The notes beneath the pieces were generated by a model. The model was not told where the DNA came from. It searched no databases and worked only from the letters and a program-made list of their open reading frames with translations. This document shows positions 44,351 through 55,996 of a DNA stretch of 64,000 nt, in pieces. The stretch spans positions 1 through 64,000 of the forward strand of contig NZ_NRRR01000006.1 of assembly GCF_016583765.1 (NCBI RefSeq), read 5' to 3'. Every line of letters begins with the position of its first letter. The stretch's first letter is position 1. Position numbers and translations under genes: made by a program. The DNA comes from Chromatium weissei (lineage in GTDB: Bacteria; Pseudomonadota; Gammaproteobacteria; Chromatiales; Chromatiaceae).

Positions 44351-47300
44351 TTAGTCAGTATTCGAGGCTTTGAATGCTTTTTTCAATGCAACATCAGGGT
44401 CTTCGGGACGCGTCGTCTGACATTCTTGCTGCCGCCGCCGCCGCCGTTCCAAATGGTGCGACAAGCCAGTGCCCGCTGGAATCAAGCGCCCGACGATCAC
44501 GTTTTCTTTCAGTCCAATCAGTCGGTCAGTTGAACCACGCACCGAGGCTTCAGTGAGCACTCGCGTCGTTTCTTGGAACGATGCCGCAGAAATGAACGAA
44601 TCAGTCGCCAATGAGGCTTTGGTAATACCCAGCAGCAATTGCTCATACAACGCCGGTTGCTTGCCTTCTGCCATCACGCGCTTGTTTTCATCCATCAATA
44701 CCGAATGTTCCACCTGCTCGCCGCGCAGCAATTGCGTATCGCCGGGCGAGGAAATCTCCACTTTGCGCAGCATCTGCCGAACAATCACTTCAATGTGTTT
44801 GTCGTTGATTTTCACGCCTTGCAGCCGGTAAACGTCCTGAATTTCCTTGACTAAATACTCGGCCAGCGCGGTCACACCTTTCAACCGCAGAATGTCGTGC
44901 GAGGCCAATTCACCGTCTGCAATCACTTCGCCACGTTCCACGCGCTCACCATCGAACACGTTGACATGCCGCCATTTCGGAATCAGCTCTTCAACCGTTT
45001 CGCCGTCATCCTTGGTGATAATCAACCGCTGCTTGCCTTTGGTGTCCTTGCCAAAACCGATGGTTCCGCTGGCTTCTGCCAACAACGCCGCTTCCTTCGG
45101 CTTGCGCGCTTCAAACAAATCCGCCACTCGCGGCAGACCGCCGGTGATGTCACGCGTTTTACTGGACTCCTGCGGAATACGCGCCAGCACGTCACCCACG
45201 CCCACTTCTGCGCCGTTGGCCACACTGACGATTGCACCCGATGACAACGCATAACGCGCCGGCAAATCCGTTCCCGCAATGTTCAATTCATTGCCGTTTT
45301 CATCCATCAACTTCACAGTCGGGCGCAAATCTTTACCGGCAGCAGGACGCTGTTTCGGATCAATCACGACCAGCGATGCCAAACCTGTTACGTCATCGGT
45401 TTGACTCTGTACGGTCACGCCTTCGAAGAAATCTTCAAATGCCAGCGTGCCCGCCACCTCGGTGACCACTGGATGGGTGTGCGGGTCCCAAGTCGCCACG
45501 ACATCACCGGGCTTCGCTTGATCACCGTCCGCCACGCGGAGCGTCGCGCCATAAGGCACTTTGTAACGTTCCTTTTCCATTCCGCGTTCATCAATCACGG
45601 TTAATTCACCAGAACGCGACACCGCGACCAGATTGTTACCGGAATGATGTTGCACGGTTTTGATGTTGTGCAGACGCACCGAGCCACTGTTTTTAATGTC
45701 GATGCTGTTGACTGCCGCTGCCCGTGATGCCGCGCCGCCGATGTGGAATGTGCGCATCGTGAGCTGAGTTCCGGGTTCACCGATGGATTGCGCCGCGATC
45801 ACGCCCACCGCTTCACCCATATTGACGCGATGACCACGCGCCAAATCACGTCCGTAACATTGCGCACACACGCCCTGCCGCGCTTCACAACTGATCGGCG
45901 AACGCACGCGCAATTGGTCAATACCAATTTCATCAAAGCGTTCAACCCAAGTTTCATCGAGCAGCGTTCCGGCTTTGCACACCAAATCATTGGTCAGCGG
46001 ATGGAACACGTCGACGGCGGCAACGCGTCCGAGAATGCGATCTCGCAGCGGTTCGACCACGTCCGCGCCTTCCAAAATCGGTGTCATCAACAGACCTTTG
46101 TCTGTGCCGCAATCTTCTTCCAGCACCACCATGTCCTGCGCCACGTCCACCAGTCGCCGCGTGAGATAACCGGAGTTGGCAGTTTTGAGCGCGGTATCTG
46201 CCAAACCTTTCCGCGCTCCGTGCGTGGAAATGAAGTACTGAATCACGTTCAGACCTTCACGGAAATTCGCAGTAATTGGCGTTTCGATGATGGAACCGTC
46301 GGGCTTGGCCATCAGCCCGCGCATACCGGCGAGCTGACGAATCTGCTGTGCCGAGCCGCGAGCGCCCGAGTTCGCCATCATGTAAATCGAGTTGAATGAA
46401 TCCTGCTTGCGCCGCTCGGCAACCCGTTTTTTGATGTCACTGAATCCGCCAATCACGCGCTCGCGCAGCCCGTGACCCTTGATTTGATCGACAGTCGCAA
46501 TCGCGTCAATTTGCGGACGATATTCTTCAAGCAGCGCCACGATTTGATTCTGAAATGCTGCCAGCGTCAGCGTTCCATTGCGCCACTCTGCGCCAGCCGC
46601 GTTCAGCCGCGTTTGCCAAGTGTTAAACAGTTCTCGTGCGGGCAAGCGCCCAACAGCACTTTCAATGCCTTGACGATATTCACTCACCAACCGCTGCGCT
46701 TCAAAGACCGGATTCGACTCGGCGGTTTCGCTGCCGAGTTTCATCATCATCGCCTTGGCCACCTGATCGTTGGTGCGCGACCAGATGTCAACGACCTTGT
46801 TATAACGCTCGCCGTTGGTCACCAAACCAGAAGCATATTGCTGTTGAATTTCCTGTACTTCTGCTTCGGCAGCCGCCAGCAATGCGCCCTTATCCATCTT
46901 GCGATCAACTTCATCACGCGGCACTTCCATGTCATCCAAACCGATGGACACGCCCGAGCGCGTCGCCATGCGAAAACCGAGATACATAATCTGGTCAGCA
47001 AAGACGACCGTTTCCTTCAAACCCAAACGGCGATAACAGGTATTGATTAACAAAGAAATTTGCTTTTTACCCAGCGCCCGATCAACCAAATCAAAGGCTA
47101 ATCCGTCCGGTACGATGGCGAACACCAGCGCCCGCCCGACCGTCGTGTCTTTGATGCTGATGACTTCGCGCCGGTCGCCATCTTTGCCTTTGATGACTTC
47201 ACGAATGCGCACCTTGCAGCGGGCGTGCAATTCGGCATGACCGGTTTCATACGCCCGCCGCGCCTCGTTGATGTCGGTAAAGATGCTGCCTTCGCCACGC

Positions 47301-48862
47301 GCATTCACGCGCTCGCGGGTCATGTAATACAGCCCCAGCACCACGTCCTGCGACGGCACGATGATCGGCTCGCCGTTGGCTGGCGACAGAATGTTGTTCG
47401 ACGCCATCATCAGCGCCCGCGCTTCCAACTGCGCCTCCAGCGACAGCGGAACGTGTACCGCCATCTGGTCGCCGTCGAAATCCGCGTTAAACGCAGTACA
47501 CACCAGCGGATGTAATTGAATTGCCTTGCCTTCAATCAACACCGGCTCAAAGGCTTGAATTCCAAGCCGATGCAGCGTCGGAGCGCGATTCAGCATCACC
47601 GGATGCTCACGAATCACGTCTTCCAAAATGTCCCAGACTTCCGGCGTGCCGCGTTCCACCATTTTCTTGGCGGCTTTGATCGTCGTTGCTAGCCCGCGTG
47701 ATTGCAACTTACTGAAAATAAACGGCTTAAACAGTTCCAATGCCATCCGTTTCGGCAATCCGCACTGATGGAGCATCAGCGTCGGCCCGACCACGATCAC
47801 CGAGCGCCCCGAATAATCGACGCGCTTGCCGAGCAGGTTTTGACGGAACCGTCCTTGTTTACCTTTGATCATGTCCGCCAGCGATTTCAGCGGACGTTTA
47901 TTCGTGCCCGTAATCGCTCGCCCGCGCCGTCCGTTGTCCAGCAGCGCGTCGACTGATTCCTGCAACATCCGCTTTTCATTGCGGACGATGATGTCCGGCG
48001 CGATCAAATCGAGCAGCCGTTTCAAACGGTTGTTGCGGTTAATCACGCGGCGATACAGATCATTGAGATCAGAAGTCGCAAAACGTCCGCCGTCGAGTGG
48101 AACCAGCGGGCGCAGCTCCGGTGGCAGCACCGGCAACACGGTCAAAATCATCCATTCCGGACGATTGCCGGATGCCAACAGCGACTCCATCAATTTGAGG
48201 CGCTTGGCTAACTTCTTGATTTTGGTTTCAGAATTGGTGCTTTGAATTTCTTCGCGCATTCGCCGAATTTCGGCGGGCATGTCGATGGTGTGCAGCAATT
48301 CATAAATCGCCTCCGCGCCCATCTTGGCGTCAAACTCGTCGCCGTTGACTTCCAAAATGTCGAGATATTGCTCGTCATTGAGCAGTTGCCCGCGTTCCAG
48401 CTCGGCGACCAGACCCGGATCAATCACCACGAAGGACTCGAAATACAGGACGCGCTCAATATCGCGCAGCGTCATATCCAGCAGCAGACCGATGCGCGAC
48501 GGCAGCGATTTCAAAAACCAGATGTGCGCCACTGGGCTGGCGAGATCGACATGACCCATCCGCTCGCGGCGGACTTTTGCCAGCGTGACTTCCACGCCGC
48601 ATTTTTCGCAGACCACGCCGCGATGTTTGAGGCGTTTATATTTACCGCAGATGCACTCGTAATCGGTGATCGGGCCAAAAATCTTGGCGCAAAACAGACC
48701 GTCGCGCTCCGGTTTGAACGTGCGGTAATTGATGGTTTCGGGCTTTTTCACTTCACCGAAAGACCAGGAACGGATCATCTCAGGCGAGGCTAATCCGATT
48801 TTAATCGCGTCGAATTCAAGCGCCTGACCCTGTTGCTTGATGATTTTCAATAAGTCTTTCAA
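44351..48862 (-). CDS. rpoC: RNA polymerase beta-prime subunit with extra insertion
   Basis: 1503 residues, against 1407 in E. coli. Zn ribbon near the N-terminus ([20 protein letters not shown]), active-site [12 protein letters not shown] with the three Mg-binding Asp, bridge-helix region [18 protein letters not shown], trigger-helix element [14 protein letters not shown], and the second Zn site [11 protein letters not shown]. The E. coli-type sandwich-barrel insertion SI3 in the trigger loop is present. The length difference is accounted for by residues 710-821, between KAMMMKL and SFNSIYMM, where E. coli has about 16 residues and this protein 112. The ATG is close to AGGTAGGAG (ribosome site). 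Confidence 0.98.
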   Translation of the reverse strand: MKDLLKIIKQQGQALEFDAIKIGLASPEMIRSWSFGEVKKPETINYRTFKPERDGLFCAKIFGPITDYECICGKYKRLKHRGVVCEKCGVEVTLAKVRRERMGHVDLASPVAHIWFLKSLPSRIGLLLDMTLRDIERVLYFESFVVIDPGLVAELERGQLLNDEQYLDILEVNGDEFDAKMGAEAIYELLHTIDMPAEIRRMREEIQSTNSETKIKKLAKRLKLMESLLASGNRPEWMILTVLPVLPPELRPLVPLDGGRFATSDLNDLYRRVINRNNRLKRLLDLIAPDIIVRNEKRMLQESVDALLDNGRRGRAITGTNKRPLKSLADMIKGKQGRFRQNLLGKRVDYSGRSVIVVGPTLMLHQCGLPKRMALELFKPFIFSKLQSRGLATTIKAAKKMVERGTPEVWDILEDVIREHPVMLNRAPTLHRLGIQAFEPVLIEGKAIQLHPLVCTAFNADFDGDQMAVHVPLSLEAQLEARALMMASNNILSPANGEPIIVPSQDVVLGLYYMTRERVNARGEGSIFTDINEARRAYETGHAELHARCKVRIREVIKGKDGDRREVISIKDTTVGRALVFAIVPDGLAFDLVDRALGKKQISLLINTCYRRLGLKETVVFADQIMYLGFRMATRSGVSIGLDDMEVPRDEVDRKMDKGALLAAAEAEVQEIQQQYASGLVTNGERYNKVVDIWSRTNDQVAKAMMMKLGSETAESNPVFEAQRLVSEYRQGIESAVGRLPARELFNTWQTRLNAAGAEWRNGTLTLAAFQNQIVALLEEYRPQIDAIATVDQIKGHGLRERVIGGFSDIKKRVAERRKQDSFNSIYMMANSGARGSAQQIRQLAGMRGLMAKPDGSIIETPITANFREGLNVIQYFISTHGARKGLADTALKTANSGYLTRRLVDVAQDMVVLEEDCGTDKGLLMTPILEGADVVEPLRDRILGRVAAVDVFHPLTNDLVCKAGTLLDETWVERFDEIGIDQLRVRSPISCEARQGVCAQCYGRDLARGHRVNMGEAVGVIAAQSIGEPGTQLTMRTFHIGGAASRAAAVNSIDIKNSGSVRLHNIKTVQHHSGNNLVAVSRSGELTVIDERGMEKERYKVPYGATLRVADGDQAKPGDVVATWDPHTHPVVTEVAGTLAFEDFFEGVTVQSQTDDVTGLASLVVIDPKQRPAAGKDLRPTVKLMDENGNELNIAGTDLPARYALSSGAIVSVANGAEVGVGDVLARIPQESSKTRDITGGLPRVADLFEARKPKEAALLAEASGTIGFGKDTKGKQRLIITKDDGETVEELIPKWRHVNVFDGERVERGEVIADGELASHDILRLKGVTALAEYLVKEIQDVYRLQGVKINDKHIEVIVRQMLRKVEISSPGDTQLLRGEQVEHSVLMDENKRVMAEGKQPALYEQLLLGITKASLATDSFISAASFQETTRVLTEASVRGSTDRLIGLKENVIVGRLIPAGTGLSHHLERRRRRQQECQTTRPEDPDVALKKAFKASNTD
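46400..46735 (-). other. lineage-specific insertion within RpoC (residues about 710-821)
   Basis: Net gain of about 96 residues relative to E. coli, in frame, with no internal stop. The inserted chain (for example [20 protein letters not shown] and [20 protein letters not shown]) is rich in Leu, Arg, Glu and Gln and should be largely helical. It sits after the part that in E. coli forms the rim helices of the secondary channel and before the bridge helix. Confidence 0.75.
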
Positions 48863-48903
48863 GACCTTAATCTCCTACCTGGAATAACTGGGCATCAGGA
48901 CAA

Positions 48904-48937
48904 TTTCCGCACCGCTACACATTCAGCGGCGCGGAAA
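48904..48937 (-). other. hairpin between rpoB and rpoC
   Basis: TTTCCGC-CCGCT pairs with AGCGG-GCGGAAA, with one mismatch and an 8-base loop. It lies in the 94-base rpoB-rpoC gap. No U-tract on the minus strand, so an RNA processing or stability element is more likely than a terminator. Confidence 0.45.
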
Positions 48938-48956
48938 TACGGTGGCAACCGTGCAA

Positions 48957-51900
48957 TCAGTCTTGCTGCAACTCGATGTTGATGGCGAGCGAACGAATTT
49001 CCTTCACGAGCACGTTGAAGGATTCCGGCATTCCCGCCTCCATGCGATGGTCACCATCGACGATGTTTTTATACATCTTGGTGCGCCCGTTCACGTCGTC
49101 GGATTTCACCGTCAGCATTTCCTGCAAGGTGTAAGCCGCGCCGTAGGCTTCCAGTGCCCAAACCTCCATTTCACCGAACCGCTGCCCGCCGAATTGCGCC
49201 TTGCCGCCGAGTGGCTGCTGCGTGACCAAACTGTACGGGCCGGTGGAGCGGGCGTGCATCTTGTCGTCAACCAAATGGTTGAGCTTAATCATGTACATGT
49301 AGCCGACAGTGACGGGACGCTCAAACTGATCGCCGGTGCGTCCATCGAACAGAATGGTTTGACCGCTGGGAATGCCCTGTTCGGAATTATCACGGTCTGC
49401 CAGTTTCAGCATCGCCTTGATTTCTTCCTCGGTTGCGCCGTCGAACACCGGAGTTGCCATCGGCACGCCTCGTGTCAGATTTCGCGCCAGCTCCAAAATC
49501 TCGTTATCCGAGAAGCTCGCCAAATCTTCGGAGCGTCCGCTGGTGTTGTAAATTTCGTGCAGAAAATCACGCAATTTGCCAATCGCAACATGCGTTTGCA
49601 GCATCCGCTCGATCTTGACACCCAGCCCGTTTGCTGCCCAACCCAGATGGGTTTCGAGCACCTGCCCGACATTCATGCGTGAGGGAACGCCGAGCGGATT
49701 GAGCACCATGTCCACCGGAACGCCGTCAGCGGAAAACGGCATGTCTTCCACCGGAACGACTTTGGAAACAACGCCCTTGTTGCCGTGACGACCGGCCATC
49801 TTGTCGCCGGGCTGAATGCGCCGTTTCAACGCGACATACACCTTGACCATCTTGAGTACGCCGGGTGGAAGATCATCGCCACTGGCGACCTTCTTCTTTT
49901 TGTCTTCGTAACGCTGGCGGAATTCTTCGCGCTGCTGCTTGACCTGCGTGGCAATCGCTTCCAGTTGGGTGGCGATGTCCTCATCCTGCATTCGAATCTC
50001 AAACCATTGATCACGACCGCCTTTATCCAGCAAACCTTGCAGATAGGTTTTCGTGACCTTTGCGCCGGGTTTGCAATTGCCCGGACCGCCATCAGCGACC
50101 TTGCCGACGAGCATCTTTTCAACGCGTTGAAATGTATCGTTTTCCATGATGCGCTGCTGGTCGGCAAAATCTTTGCGCACGCGGTCGAGTTCCAATTCTT
50201 CGATTTGCAACGCCCGTTTATCTTTTTCCACGCCGTCGCGGGTGAACACCTGCACATCGACGACCGTGCCATTCATGCCGGAAGGTAGACGGAGTGAAGT
50301 GTCTTTCACATCCGAGGCTTTTTCGCCAAAGATCGCCCGCAGCAGTTTTTCTTCCGGTGTGAGCTGAGTTTCACCTTTGGGCGTGACCTTGCCGACCAAA
50401 ATGTCGCCGTCACGGACTTCCGCGCCGACGTACACGATGCCGGATTCATCCAGTTTGGACAGCGCCGATTCGCCGACATTGGGAATATCGCCGGTGATTT
50501 CTTCCGGCCCCAATTTGGTATCACGCGCTAAACAGGACAGCTCTTCGATGTGAATGCTGGTGAAGCGGTCTTCCTGCACGACGCGCTCCGAAACCAGAAT
50601 CGAATCCTCAAAGTTGTAACCATTCCACGGCATAAACGCGATGCGCAGATTTTGTCCCAGCGCCAGCTCGCCCATGTCGGTTGAAGGGCCATCGGCGAGC
50701 ACGTCACGCCGCGCCACCACGTTGCCCGGTTTCACCAGCGGATGCTGATTGATGCAGGTGTTTTGATTGGAGCGGGTGTATTTGGTCAGATTGTAAATAT
50801 CGACGCCCGGCACACCGGCGACTGCTTCGTTATCGTTGACGCGCACCACGATGCGTGCGGCATCCACCGATTCGATCACGCCGCCGCGCCGCGCCACCAC
50901 ACACACACCGGAATCTCGCGCCACCACGCGCTCCATGCCCGTGCCGACCAGCGGTTTTTCCACGCGCAACGTGGGCACTGCTTGCCGCTGCATGTTCGAT
51001 CCCATCAACGCTCGGTTCGCGTCGTCGTGTTCCAAAAACGGAATCAGCGAGGCGGCAACGGACACAATCTGGCGCGGCGACACGTCCATGTACTGCACTT
51101 CGTCTGGAGCACGCATCGCAAATTCATTGGCATGACGACAGGACACCAGCGCGTCAGTCAATCGTCCTTCATCATCAAGTGTGGCATTCGCCTGCGCGAT
51201 GACGAAATTACCTTCTTCAATTGCTGACAGGTAATTGATTTCTTTCGTGACTTTGCCATTTTTGACGCGAATATACGGCGTTTCTAAAAAGCCATAAGAA
51301 TTGGTTTGCGCATACACCGCCAGCGAGTTAATCAAGCCGATATTCGGGCCTTCCGGTGTCTCAATCGGACACACGCGACCGTAATGTGTCGGATGCACGT
51401 CGCGCACTTCAAAACCGGCACGCTCTCGCGCCAAACCACCGGGACCGAGCGCAGAAACGCGGCGCTTGTGCGTCACTTCCGACAGCGGATTGTTCTGATC
51501 CATGAATTGCGAAAGCTGGCTGGAGCCAAAAAACTCCTTAATCGCTGCCGAGACGGGCTTGGCGTTAATCAATTCTTGCGGCATCAAACCTTCAGATTCC
51601 GCTAGCGATAACCGCTCTTTGACGGCGCGTTCCACCCGCACCAGACCGACGCGAAATTGGTTTTCTGCCATTTCACCGACGCAGCGAATGCGCCGATTGC
51701 CGAGGTGATCGATGTCATCGACTTGACCGCGCCCGTTGCGCAGTTCGATCAGAATCTTCAGCGTGTCGATGATGTCGGAGCTATCGCCCTGTTCAGCAAC
51801 TAATTTTTTAGAAAATTCGTCGGAGCGTCCGCTGAAATAGCGCCCGTCATAAATCACGCCGGGTCCCGTCTCAACCTCGCGCCCGATACGGCGATTAAAT

Positions 51901-53141
51901 TTCATGCGTCCCACGCCGGAGAGATCGTAGCGGTCTGGCGTAAAGAACAGATTATGAAAGAGATTCTGCGCGGCTTCCTTGGTTGGCGGCTCGCCGGGAC
52001 GCATCATGCGGTAGATTTCAATTTGCGCTTCTAAATCGTTCGTCGTCGGATCGATGCGTAGCGTTTCTGACAGATACGGCCCTTGATCGAGATCGTTCAC
52101 AAACAGCGTTTCGAGTGTTTCGATGCCGCGTTGAAACAGCGTCTCCAGTAATTCTGGCGTGATTTCGACATTTGCTTCAGCGAGCACATCGCCAGTTTTC
52201 GAGTCTTTTTGCGCGTGCGCGAGAATGCGCCCGAAGATGAATTCAATCGGCACTTCCAGCCGTTCAACGCCAGATTTCTGCAGTTCACGAATGTGTTTTT
52301 GCGTGACGCGTCGTCCAGCTTCCACTAACACGGCATCGCCGATTTTGACATCGAAGCTCACGGTTTCGCCGCGCAGTCGTTCTGGCACTAAATCCAGAGT
52401 GACGGTGCGTCCACTGCCGCTGCCATGAACGCGAAAGGTATCGGTTTCAAAAAAGCGACTCAGAATATCTTCCACGCCGTAACCGAGCGCCCGCAACAAA
52501 ATGGTCGCTGGCAACTTGCGGCGGCGGTCAATTCGCACAAACACGTTGTCTTTTGGATCAAATTCAAAATCGAGCCACGAGCCGCGATACGGAATCACGC
52601 GAGCGGAGAACAGCAATTTTCCCGAGGAATGGGTTTTGCCCTTGTCGTGATCGAAGAAAACACCCGGCGAGCGATGAAGCTGCGACACGATGACGCGCTC
52701 GGTACCATTGATGATGAAGGTGCCGGTTTCCGTCATCAGCGGCAGTTCGCCCATGTAGACTTCCTGCTCGCGAATGTCCTTGACGACCTTAGAACCTGCT
52801 GGCGCTTCCTTGTCGTAAATGACTAAACGCAGCAGTACGCGCAGCGGTGCGGCAAAAGTTGCGCCACGCAGATGACATTCACGTTCATCAAAAGCTGGCT
52901 CGCCGAGACGGTATTTCACATACTCTAAAATGGCGTAGCCTGAATAGCTCTCAATCGGAAAAACCGATTTGAACGCGGCATGTAATCCAATATCGGTGCG
53001 CTCTTTTGCCGAAAGATTGGCTTGTAAGAATTTACGATAGGATTCAATTTGCGTTGCCAGAAGAAACGGCACTTCCAAATTATTCGGACGCTTGCCGAAA
53101 TCTTTGCGGATGCGTTTTTTTTCGGTGAAGGAATAGGCCAT
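48957..53141 (-). CDS. rpoB: RNA polymerase beta subunit
   Basis: 1394 residues from the ATG at 53141 ([19 protein letters not shown], the standard start); the frame opens 40 codons earlier without homology. About 50 residues longer than E. coli, including a segment [18 protein letters not shown] before [18 protein letters not shown] and a longer coil after the [14 protein letters not shown] region. The rifampicin pocket reads [20 protein letters not shown] then SALGPGG, with the Asp, His and Ser positions that make wild-type enzymes sensitive. C-terminal clamp [20 protein letters not shown]. Downstream of two attenuator-like hairpins. Confidence 0.98.
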   Translation of the reverse strand: MAYSFTEKKRIRKDFGKRPNNLEVPFLLATQIESYRKFLQANLSAKERTDIGLHAAFKSVFPIESYSGYAILEYVKYRLGEPAFDERECHLRGATFAAPLRVLLRLVIYDKEAPAGSKVVKDIREQEVYMGELPLMTETGTFIINGTERVIVSQLHRSPGVFFDHDKGKTHSSGKLLFSARVIPYRGSWLDFEFDPKDNVFVRIDRRRKLPATILLRALGYGVEDILSRFFETDTFRVHGSGSGRTVTLDLVPERLRGETVSFDVKIGDAVLVEAGRRVTQKHIRELQKSGVERLEVPIEFIFGRILAHAQKDSKTGDVLAEANVEITPELLETLFQRGIETLETLFVNDLDQGPYLSETLRIDPTTNDLEAQIEIYRMMRPGEPPTKEAAQNLFHNLFFTPDRYDLSGVGRMKFNRRIGREVETGPGVIYDGRYFSGRSDEFSKKLVAEQGDSSDIIDTLKILIELRNGRGQVDDIDHLGNRRIRCVGEMAENQFRVGLVRVERAVKERLSLAESEGLMPQELINAKPVSAAIKEFFGSSQLSQFMDQNNPLSEVTHKRRVSALGPGGLARERAGFEVRDVHPTHYGRVCPIETPEGPNIGLINSLAVYAQTNSYGFLETPYIRVKNGKVTKEINYLSAIEEGNFVIAQANATLDDEGRLTDALVSCRHANEFAMRAPDEVQYMDVSPRQIVSVAASLIPFLEHDDANRALMGSNMQRQAVPTLRVEKPLVGTGMERVVARDSGVCVVARRGGVIESVDAARIVVRVNDNEAVAGVPGVDIYNLTKYTRSNQNTCINQHPLVKPGNVVARRDVLADGPSTDMGELALGQNLRIAFMPWNGYNFEDSILVSERVVQEDRFTSIHIEELSCLARDTKLGPEEITGDIPNVGESALSKLDESGIVYVGAEVRDGDILVGKVTPKGETQLTPEEKLLRAIFGEKASDVKDTSLRLPSGMNGTVVDVQVFTRDGVEKDKRALQIEELELDRVRKDFADQQRIMENDTFQRVEKMLVGKVADGGPGNCKPGAKVTKTYLQGLLDKGGRDQWFEIRMQDEDIATQLEAIATQVKQQREEFRQRYEDKKKKVASGDDLPPGVLKMVKVYVALKRRIQPGDKMAGRHGNKGVVSKVVPVEDMPFSADGVPVDMVLNPLGVPSRMNVGQVLETHLGWAANGLGVKIERMLQTHVAIGKLRDFLHEIYNTSGRSEDLASFSDNEILELARNLTRGVPMATPVFDGATEEEIKAMLKLADRDNSEQGIPSGQTILFDGRTGDQFERPVTVGYMYMIKLNHLVDDKMHARSTGPYSLVTQQPLGGKAQFGGQRFGEMEVWALEAYGAAYTLQEMLTVKSDDVNGRTKMYKNIVDGDHRMEAGMPESFNVLVKEIRSLAINIELQQD

Positions 53142-53262
53142 TTTCAATCCGTGTTGTATTTGGATTGTGGGTTGCAACCCGCTGAGAAAAAGGATGACGG
53201 TCTTGACCGCTAACCTGGGCTGGGCGCGCTTTTTCGATGATGTTGATAATCTTGTAAACAAG

Positions 53263-53289
53263 AAAAGGCTGACGGTTTGCCCGCCAGCC
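53263..53289 (-). terminator. attenuator-like hairpin upstream of rpoB (second)
   Basis: On the minus strand GGCTGGCGG (53289-53281) pairs with CCGTCAGCC (53275-53267), one G-U pair, loop GCAAA, then TTTTC. Same stem sequence family as the hairpin at 53351. Confidence 0.65.
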
Positions 53290-53350
53290 TAGCTGCACTC
53301 TTTCGTTGCCAATTGCTTGATCTTGGATGATAAATTGCAGCCTGCATCGG

Positions 53351-53376
53351 AAAAGGCTGACGTGTGAACGTCAGCC
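53351..53376 (-). terminator. attenuator-like hairpin after rplL (first)
   Basis: On the minus strand GGCTGACGT (53376-53368) pairs perfectly with ACGTCAGCC (53363-53355), loop of four, then TTTTCC. It lies ten bases after the rplL stop, where many bacteria partly terminate transcription to set the ratio of ribosomal protein to RNA polymerase subunit mRNA. Confidence 0.75.
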
Positions 53377-53385
53377 CATGCCGAA

Positions 53386-53757
53386 TTACTTGATTTCGAC
53401 CGTTGCGCCTGCTTCTTCCAGTTCTTTCTTTGCAGTCTCGGCTTCTGCCTTGGACACCGCTTCTTTCAGCGTGGTTGGTGCGCCTTCGACAGCATCCTTT
53501 GCTTCTTTCAGACCCAAACCGGTAATTGCACGCACGACCTTGATGACGGCGACCTTGTTGGTGCCGAATCCGGTCAAAATGAGATCAAATTCGGTTTGTT
53601 CTTCAACGACTGCTGCTTCAGCGGCAGCGGCTGGTGCAGCGGCAGCAACCGCTGCGGTGACACCAAATTTTTCTTCCATTGCGCTAATCAGATCAACGAC
53701 TTCCATTACCGTCATTGCGCCAATCGCATCAAGAATTTCGTCTTTTGAAACAGCCAT
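53386..53757 (-). CDS. rplL: 50S ribosomal protein L7/L12
   Basis: 123 residues. N-terminal dimerisation domain ([20 protein letters not shown]), Ala-rich hinge ([14 protein letters not shown]-like, residues about 36-52), C-terminal factor-binding domain with [20 protein letters not shown] and [17 protein letters not shown]. Stalk protein recruiting translation factors. 52 bases after rplJ; autoregulated together with L10 through the leader upstream. Confidence 0.98.
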   Translation of the reverse strand: MAVSKDEILDAIGAMTVMEVVDLISAMEEKFGVTAAVAAAAPAAAAEAAVVEEQTEFDLILTGFGTNKVAVIKVVRAITGLGLKEAKDAVEGAPTTLKEAVSKAEAETAKKELEEAGATVEIK

Positions 53758-53809
53758 GTGTTTCTCCTAGAAAATAGGGTTAAATCGAATCGAAGTGCCC
53801 GCGCTCGAA

Positions 53810-54316
53810 TTAAGCGGCTTCGGCTTCTTTGGCAACTTGAATCGCCAAAATAGTCGCCGCAAGTTTCTGCACTGGAGCTTTCATCGTCGCCATCAACAAG
53901 CTGATGGCCTGATCGTAAGTCGGCAAGGTTGCAAGTTTGCTGATGGCAGAAGGATCGAGCAGCTCGCCACCAAATGCGACCAAACGCACTTGAAATCCAA
54001 ACTTGTCGTGATCCTTCGCAAACGCCTGCATCACTCGCGCTGCCGCACCTGGATCGGTTTGTGAAAATGCAAGAATTAACGGACCCGTTAATCCATTTTG
54101 CATACATTCAAAAGCCGTATCCTGCAACGCTCGACGAGCGAGGGTATTTTTAATAACGCGAACATAAACACCGACTTTACGTGCTTCCACGCGCAGCTTG
54201 GTCAATTGTTCCACGCTTAAACCCCGATATTCAGCGCCAATGGCTGAATAGGCGCTCTGTGCGACCTGCGCGACTTCAGCGACGATTTTTTCTTTCTGCG
54301 CAAGATTTAGCGCCAT
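53810..54316 (-). CDS. rplJ: 50S ribosomal protein L10
   Basis: 168 residues from the ATG at 54316, with GGAG nine bases upstream; a GTG three codons earlier is too close to that site. Conserved MALNLAQKEKIVAEVAQVA, YRGLSVEQLTKLR and KNTLARRAL. Base of the L7/L12 stalk and translational repressor of the rplJL mRNA leader. Confidence 0.98.
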   Translation of the reverse strand: MALNLAQKEKIVAEVAQVAQSAYSAIGAEYRGLSVEQLTKLRVEARKVGVYVRVIKNTLARRALQDTAFECMQNGLTGPLILAFSQTDPGAAARVMQAFAKDHDKFGFQVRLVAFGGELLDPSAISKLATLPTYDQAISLLMATMKAPVQKLAATILAIQVAKEAEAA

Positions 54317-54444
54317 AGTCGTCACTCCATTCTTCAGTTTTCTTTCAATTCCGAATATACGAATTGAAATGATTAAGTTTCATTGATTGCATCCGTGACA
54401 AATCAAAAAACAAAAAGTGCAATCAATCGCAGCAAATCACTGAA

Positions 54445-54540
54445 TTCGAGAGCACCATCTGCGCAGGCAAAACAAATTAAGTTTCATTAACCAATTCCCA
54501 ATGAACAATGAAACACCTGCGGTCTTCGACGGCCTCCAAC
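54445..54540 (-). promoter_or_regulatory. L10-binding leader of the rplJL mRNA
   Basis: The 252-base gap between rplA and rplJ contains, on the minus strand, AAGACCGCAGGTGTTTC, later AATGAAACTTAATTTG and then CCTGCGCAGATGGTGCTC. These match in order the E. coli rplJ leader blocks AAGACCGCAGG, GGACTTAATCC and CTGCGTAGACGGTG that fold into the L10(L12)4-binding kink. So feedback repression by L10 is probable. The rest of the gap (54317-54444) is AT-rich with no other feature seen. Confidence 0.75.
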
Positions 54541-54568
54541 GAATGCGAGACCGTATTCTGCTGGATGA

Positions 54569-55261
54569 TTAAATCAATCCAGAATGATCAACTGTGAGTC
54601 CGGGCCCCATCGTGCTGGAAACCGTGACTTTTTTCATGTAAATGCCTTTCGAGGTGCTGGGTTTTGCCCGCATGAGATTGACCAGTAGTGCTTCCAAATT
54701 TTCTTTAAGTTGTACCGGTTCAAAACCAATGCGTCCCAGCGGACAGTGAATAATGCCAGCTTTATCCGTGCGATAGCGCACCTGACCTGCTTTTGCATTG
54801 CGCACCGCTTCTGCGACATCCGGTGTCACCGTGCCTACCTTGGGATTCGGCATCAGACCGCGTGGACCAAGAATTTTGCCCAATTGGCCGACGAGACGCA
54901 TGGCATCCGGCGAGGCAATCACGACATCAAAATCCATCTGACCGGCTTTGATGTCTTCTGCAAGATCATCAAAACCAACACGATCTGCACCCGCTTCGGT
55001 TGCAGCGGTTGCAGCAGCGCCTTGTGCAAATACGGCGACGCGCACAGTTTTGCCAATGCCATGCGGCAGAACGGTCGAGCCACGCACCACCTGATCAGAT
55101 TTGCGAGGATCGACACCGAGATTGACCGACACGTCAACGCTTTCAGAAAACTTGACGCTGGACAGCTCTTTTAATAGCGCAAATGCTTCTTCAGCAGCAT
55201 AGAGTTTGCTGCGTTCAATACGCGTTTGAATTGCCCGTACACGCTTAGATACCTGAGCCAT
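54569..55261 (-). CDS. rplA: 50S ribosomal protein L1
   Basis: 230 residues. Two-domain L1 fold: [20 protein letters not shown] at the N-terminus, the mobile domain with [17 protein letters not shown] and [16 protein letters not shown], and the C-terminal FVNAIMRAKP-like [19 protein letters not shown]. Forms the L1 stalk near the E site and, in most bacteria, represses rplKA translation. ATG overlaps the rplK stop (TAATG). Confidence 0.98.
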   Translation of the reverse strand: MAQVSKRVRAIQTRIERSKLYAAEEAFALLKELSSVKFSESVDVSVNLGVDPRKSDQVVRGSTVLPHGIGKTVRVAVFAQGAAATAATEAGADRVGFDDLAEDIKAGQMDFDVVIASPDAMRLVGQLGKILGPRGLMPNPKVGTVTPDVAEAVRNAKAGQVRYRTDKAGIIHCPLGRIGFEPVQLKENLEALLVNLMRAKPSTSKGIYMKKVTVSSTMGPGLTVDHSGLI

Positions 55262-55695
55262 TAGTTCACTCCTTCCACATTCAAACCCATTGCGCGTGCA
55301 CTGCCGGCAATTGTTCGTACTGCTGCATCCATACTCGCGGCAGTGAGATCGGGCATTTTTAATGTGGCAATCTGCTCTAATTGCTCACGAGTCACCGTAC
55401 CAACTTTATTGGTATTCGGATTAGGACTACCTTTTGGAAGCCCCAATGCTTTTTTCAATAGAATAGAAGCTGGCGGCGTTTTAGTAATGAAGGTGAAGCT
55501 GCGATCTGAATAAACGGTAATGACCACAGGCGTGGGCATTCCCTTTTCCATCTCTTGAGTTCGCGCATTAAATGCCTTGCAGAACTCCATGATATTGACG
55601 CCATGTTGACCGAGTGCAGGGCCTACCGGCGGACTGGGTGTTGCCTCACCAGCCTTCACCTGCAACTTAACGTAGGCATTAATTTTCTTTGCCAT
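55261..55695 (-). CDS. rplK: 50S ribosomal protein L11
   Basis: 144 residues. N-terminal [20 protein letters not shown] with the Pro-rich thiostrepton-facing loop [21 protein letters not shown]-terminal rRNA-binding domain ending [20 protein letters not shown]. GTPase-associated centre protein, target of PrmA. Start ATG preceded by GGAG. Overlaps rplA by one base. Confidence 0.98.
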   Translation of the reverse strand: MAKKINAYVKLQVKAGEATPSPPVGPALGQHGVNIMEFCKAFNARTQEMEKGMPTPVVITVYSDRSFTFITKTPPASILLKKALGLPKGSPNPNTNKVGTVTREQLEQIATLKMPDLTAASMDAAVRTIAGSARAMGLNVEGVN

Positions 55696-55996
55696 GCTGA
55701 TTCTCCAACGGGTTCAAGCGCCAAGAACCGACGTTCTGGCTCCCCAAGTGTTGACCCCAAACGGGGATTAGTACGGAAACCGATTCGGTAACGAATACGG
55801 CAACTGGCTGGTATTTTTTCTGGTATCAGTCGTTGTTAGAACACTAAAAGCCTGTGAAAATCTTATAGGTTCGTATACACCGTTTCTGCGATTACTTTGA
55901 ATTAACTTCAAAGCTCTACAGTGAAAACTGCATATGCATTAATGTCTAGTTGTAGCGTGTTTGGGTATTACGAAAAGCGAAGATTTTAATCGACAA
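55696..55996 (-). other. rplK leader / promoter region
   Basis: 301 bases between nusG and rplK, no gene. In related bacteria this gap holds the rplK promoter and an L1-binding site. On the minus strand I see TATAAG and TATACG boxes without strong -35 partners, and a short stem CCCCGTTTGGGG (55766-55755) about 60 bases before the rplK start that may belong to the L1 site. None of this is conclusive. Confidence 0.4.

Noticed and set aside
45743-46399. 218-codon open frame opposite rpoC
   Set aside because: Antisense to conserved RpoC sequence, no ribosome site, unnatural composition.
48942-49682. 246-codon open frame on the plus strand opposite rpoB
   Set aside because: Shadow of a strongly coding gene on the other strand; His-rich low-complexity translation and no homology features.
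51440-51540. Rifampicin-resistance changes in RpoB
   Set aside because: The Asp, His and Ser positions of the rifampicin pocket carry the wild-type residues.
53712-54107. 131-codon minus-strand frame overlapping rplJ and rplL
   Set aside because: Off-frame shadow of two ribosomal protein genes.
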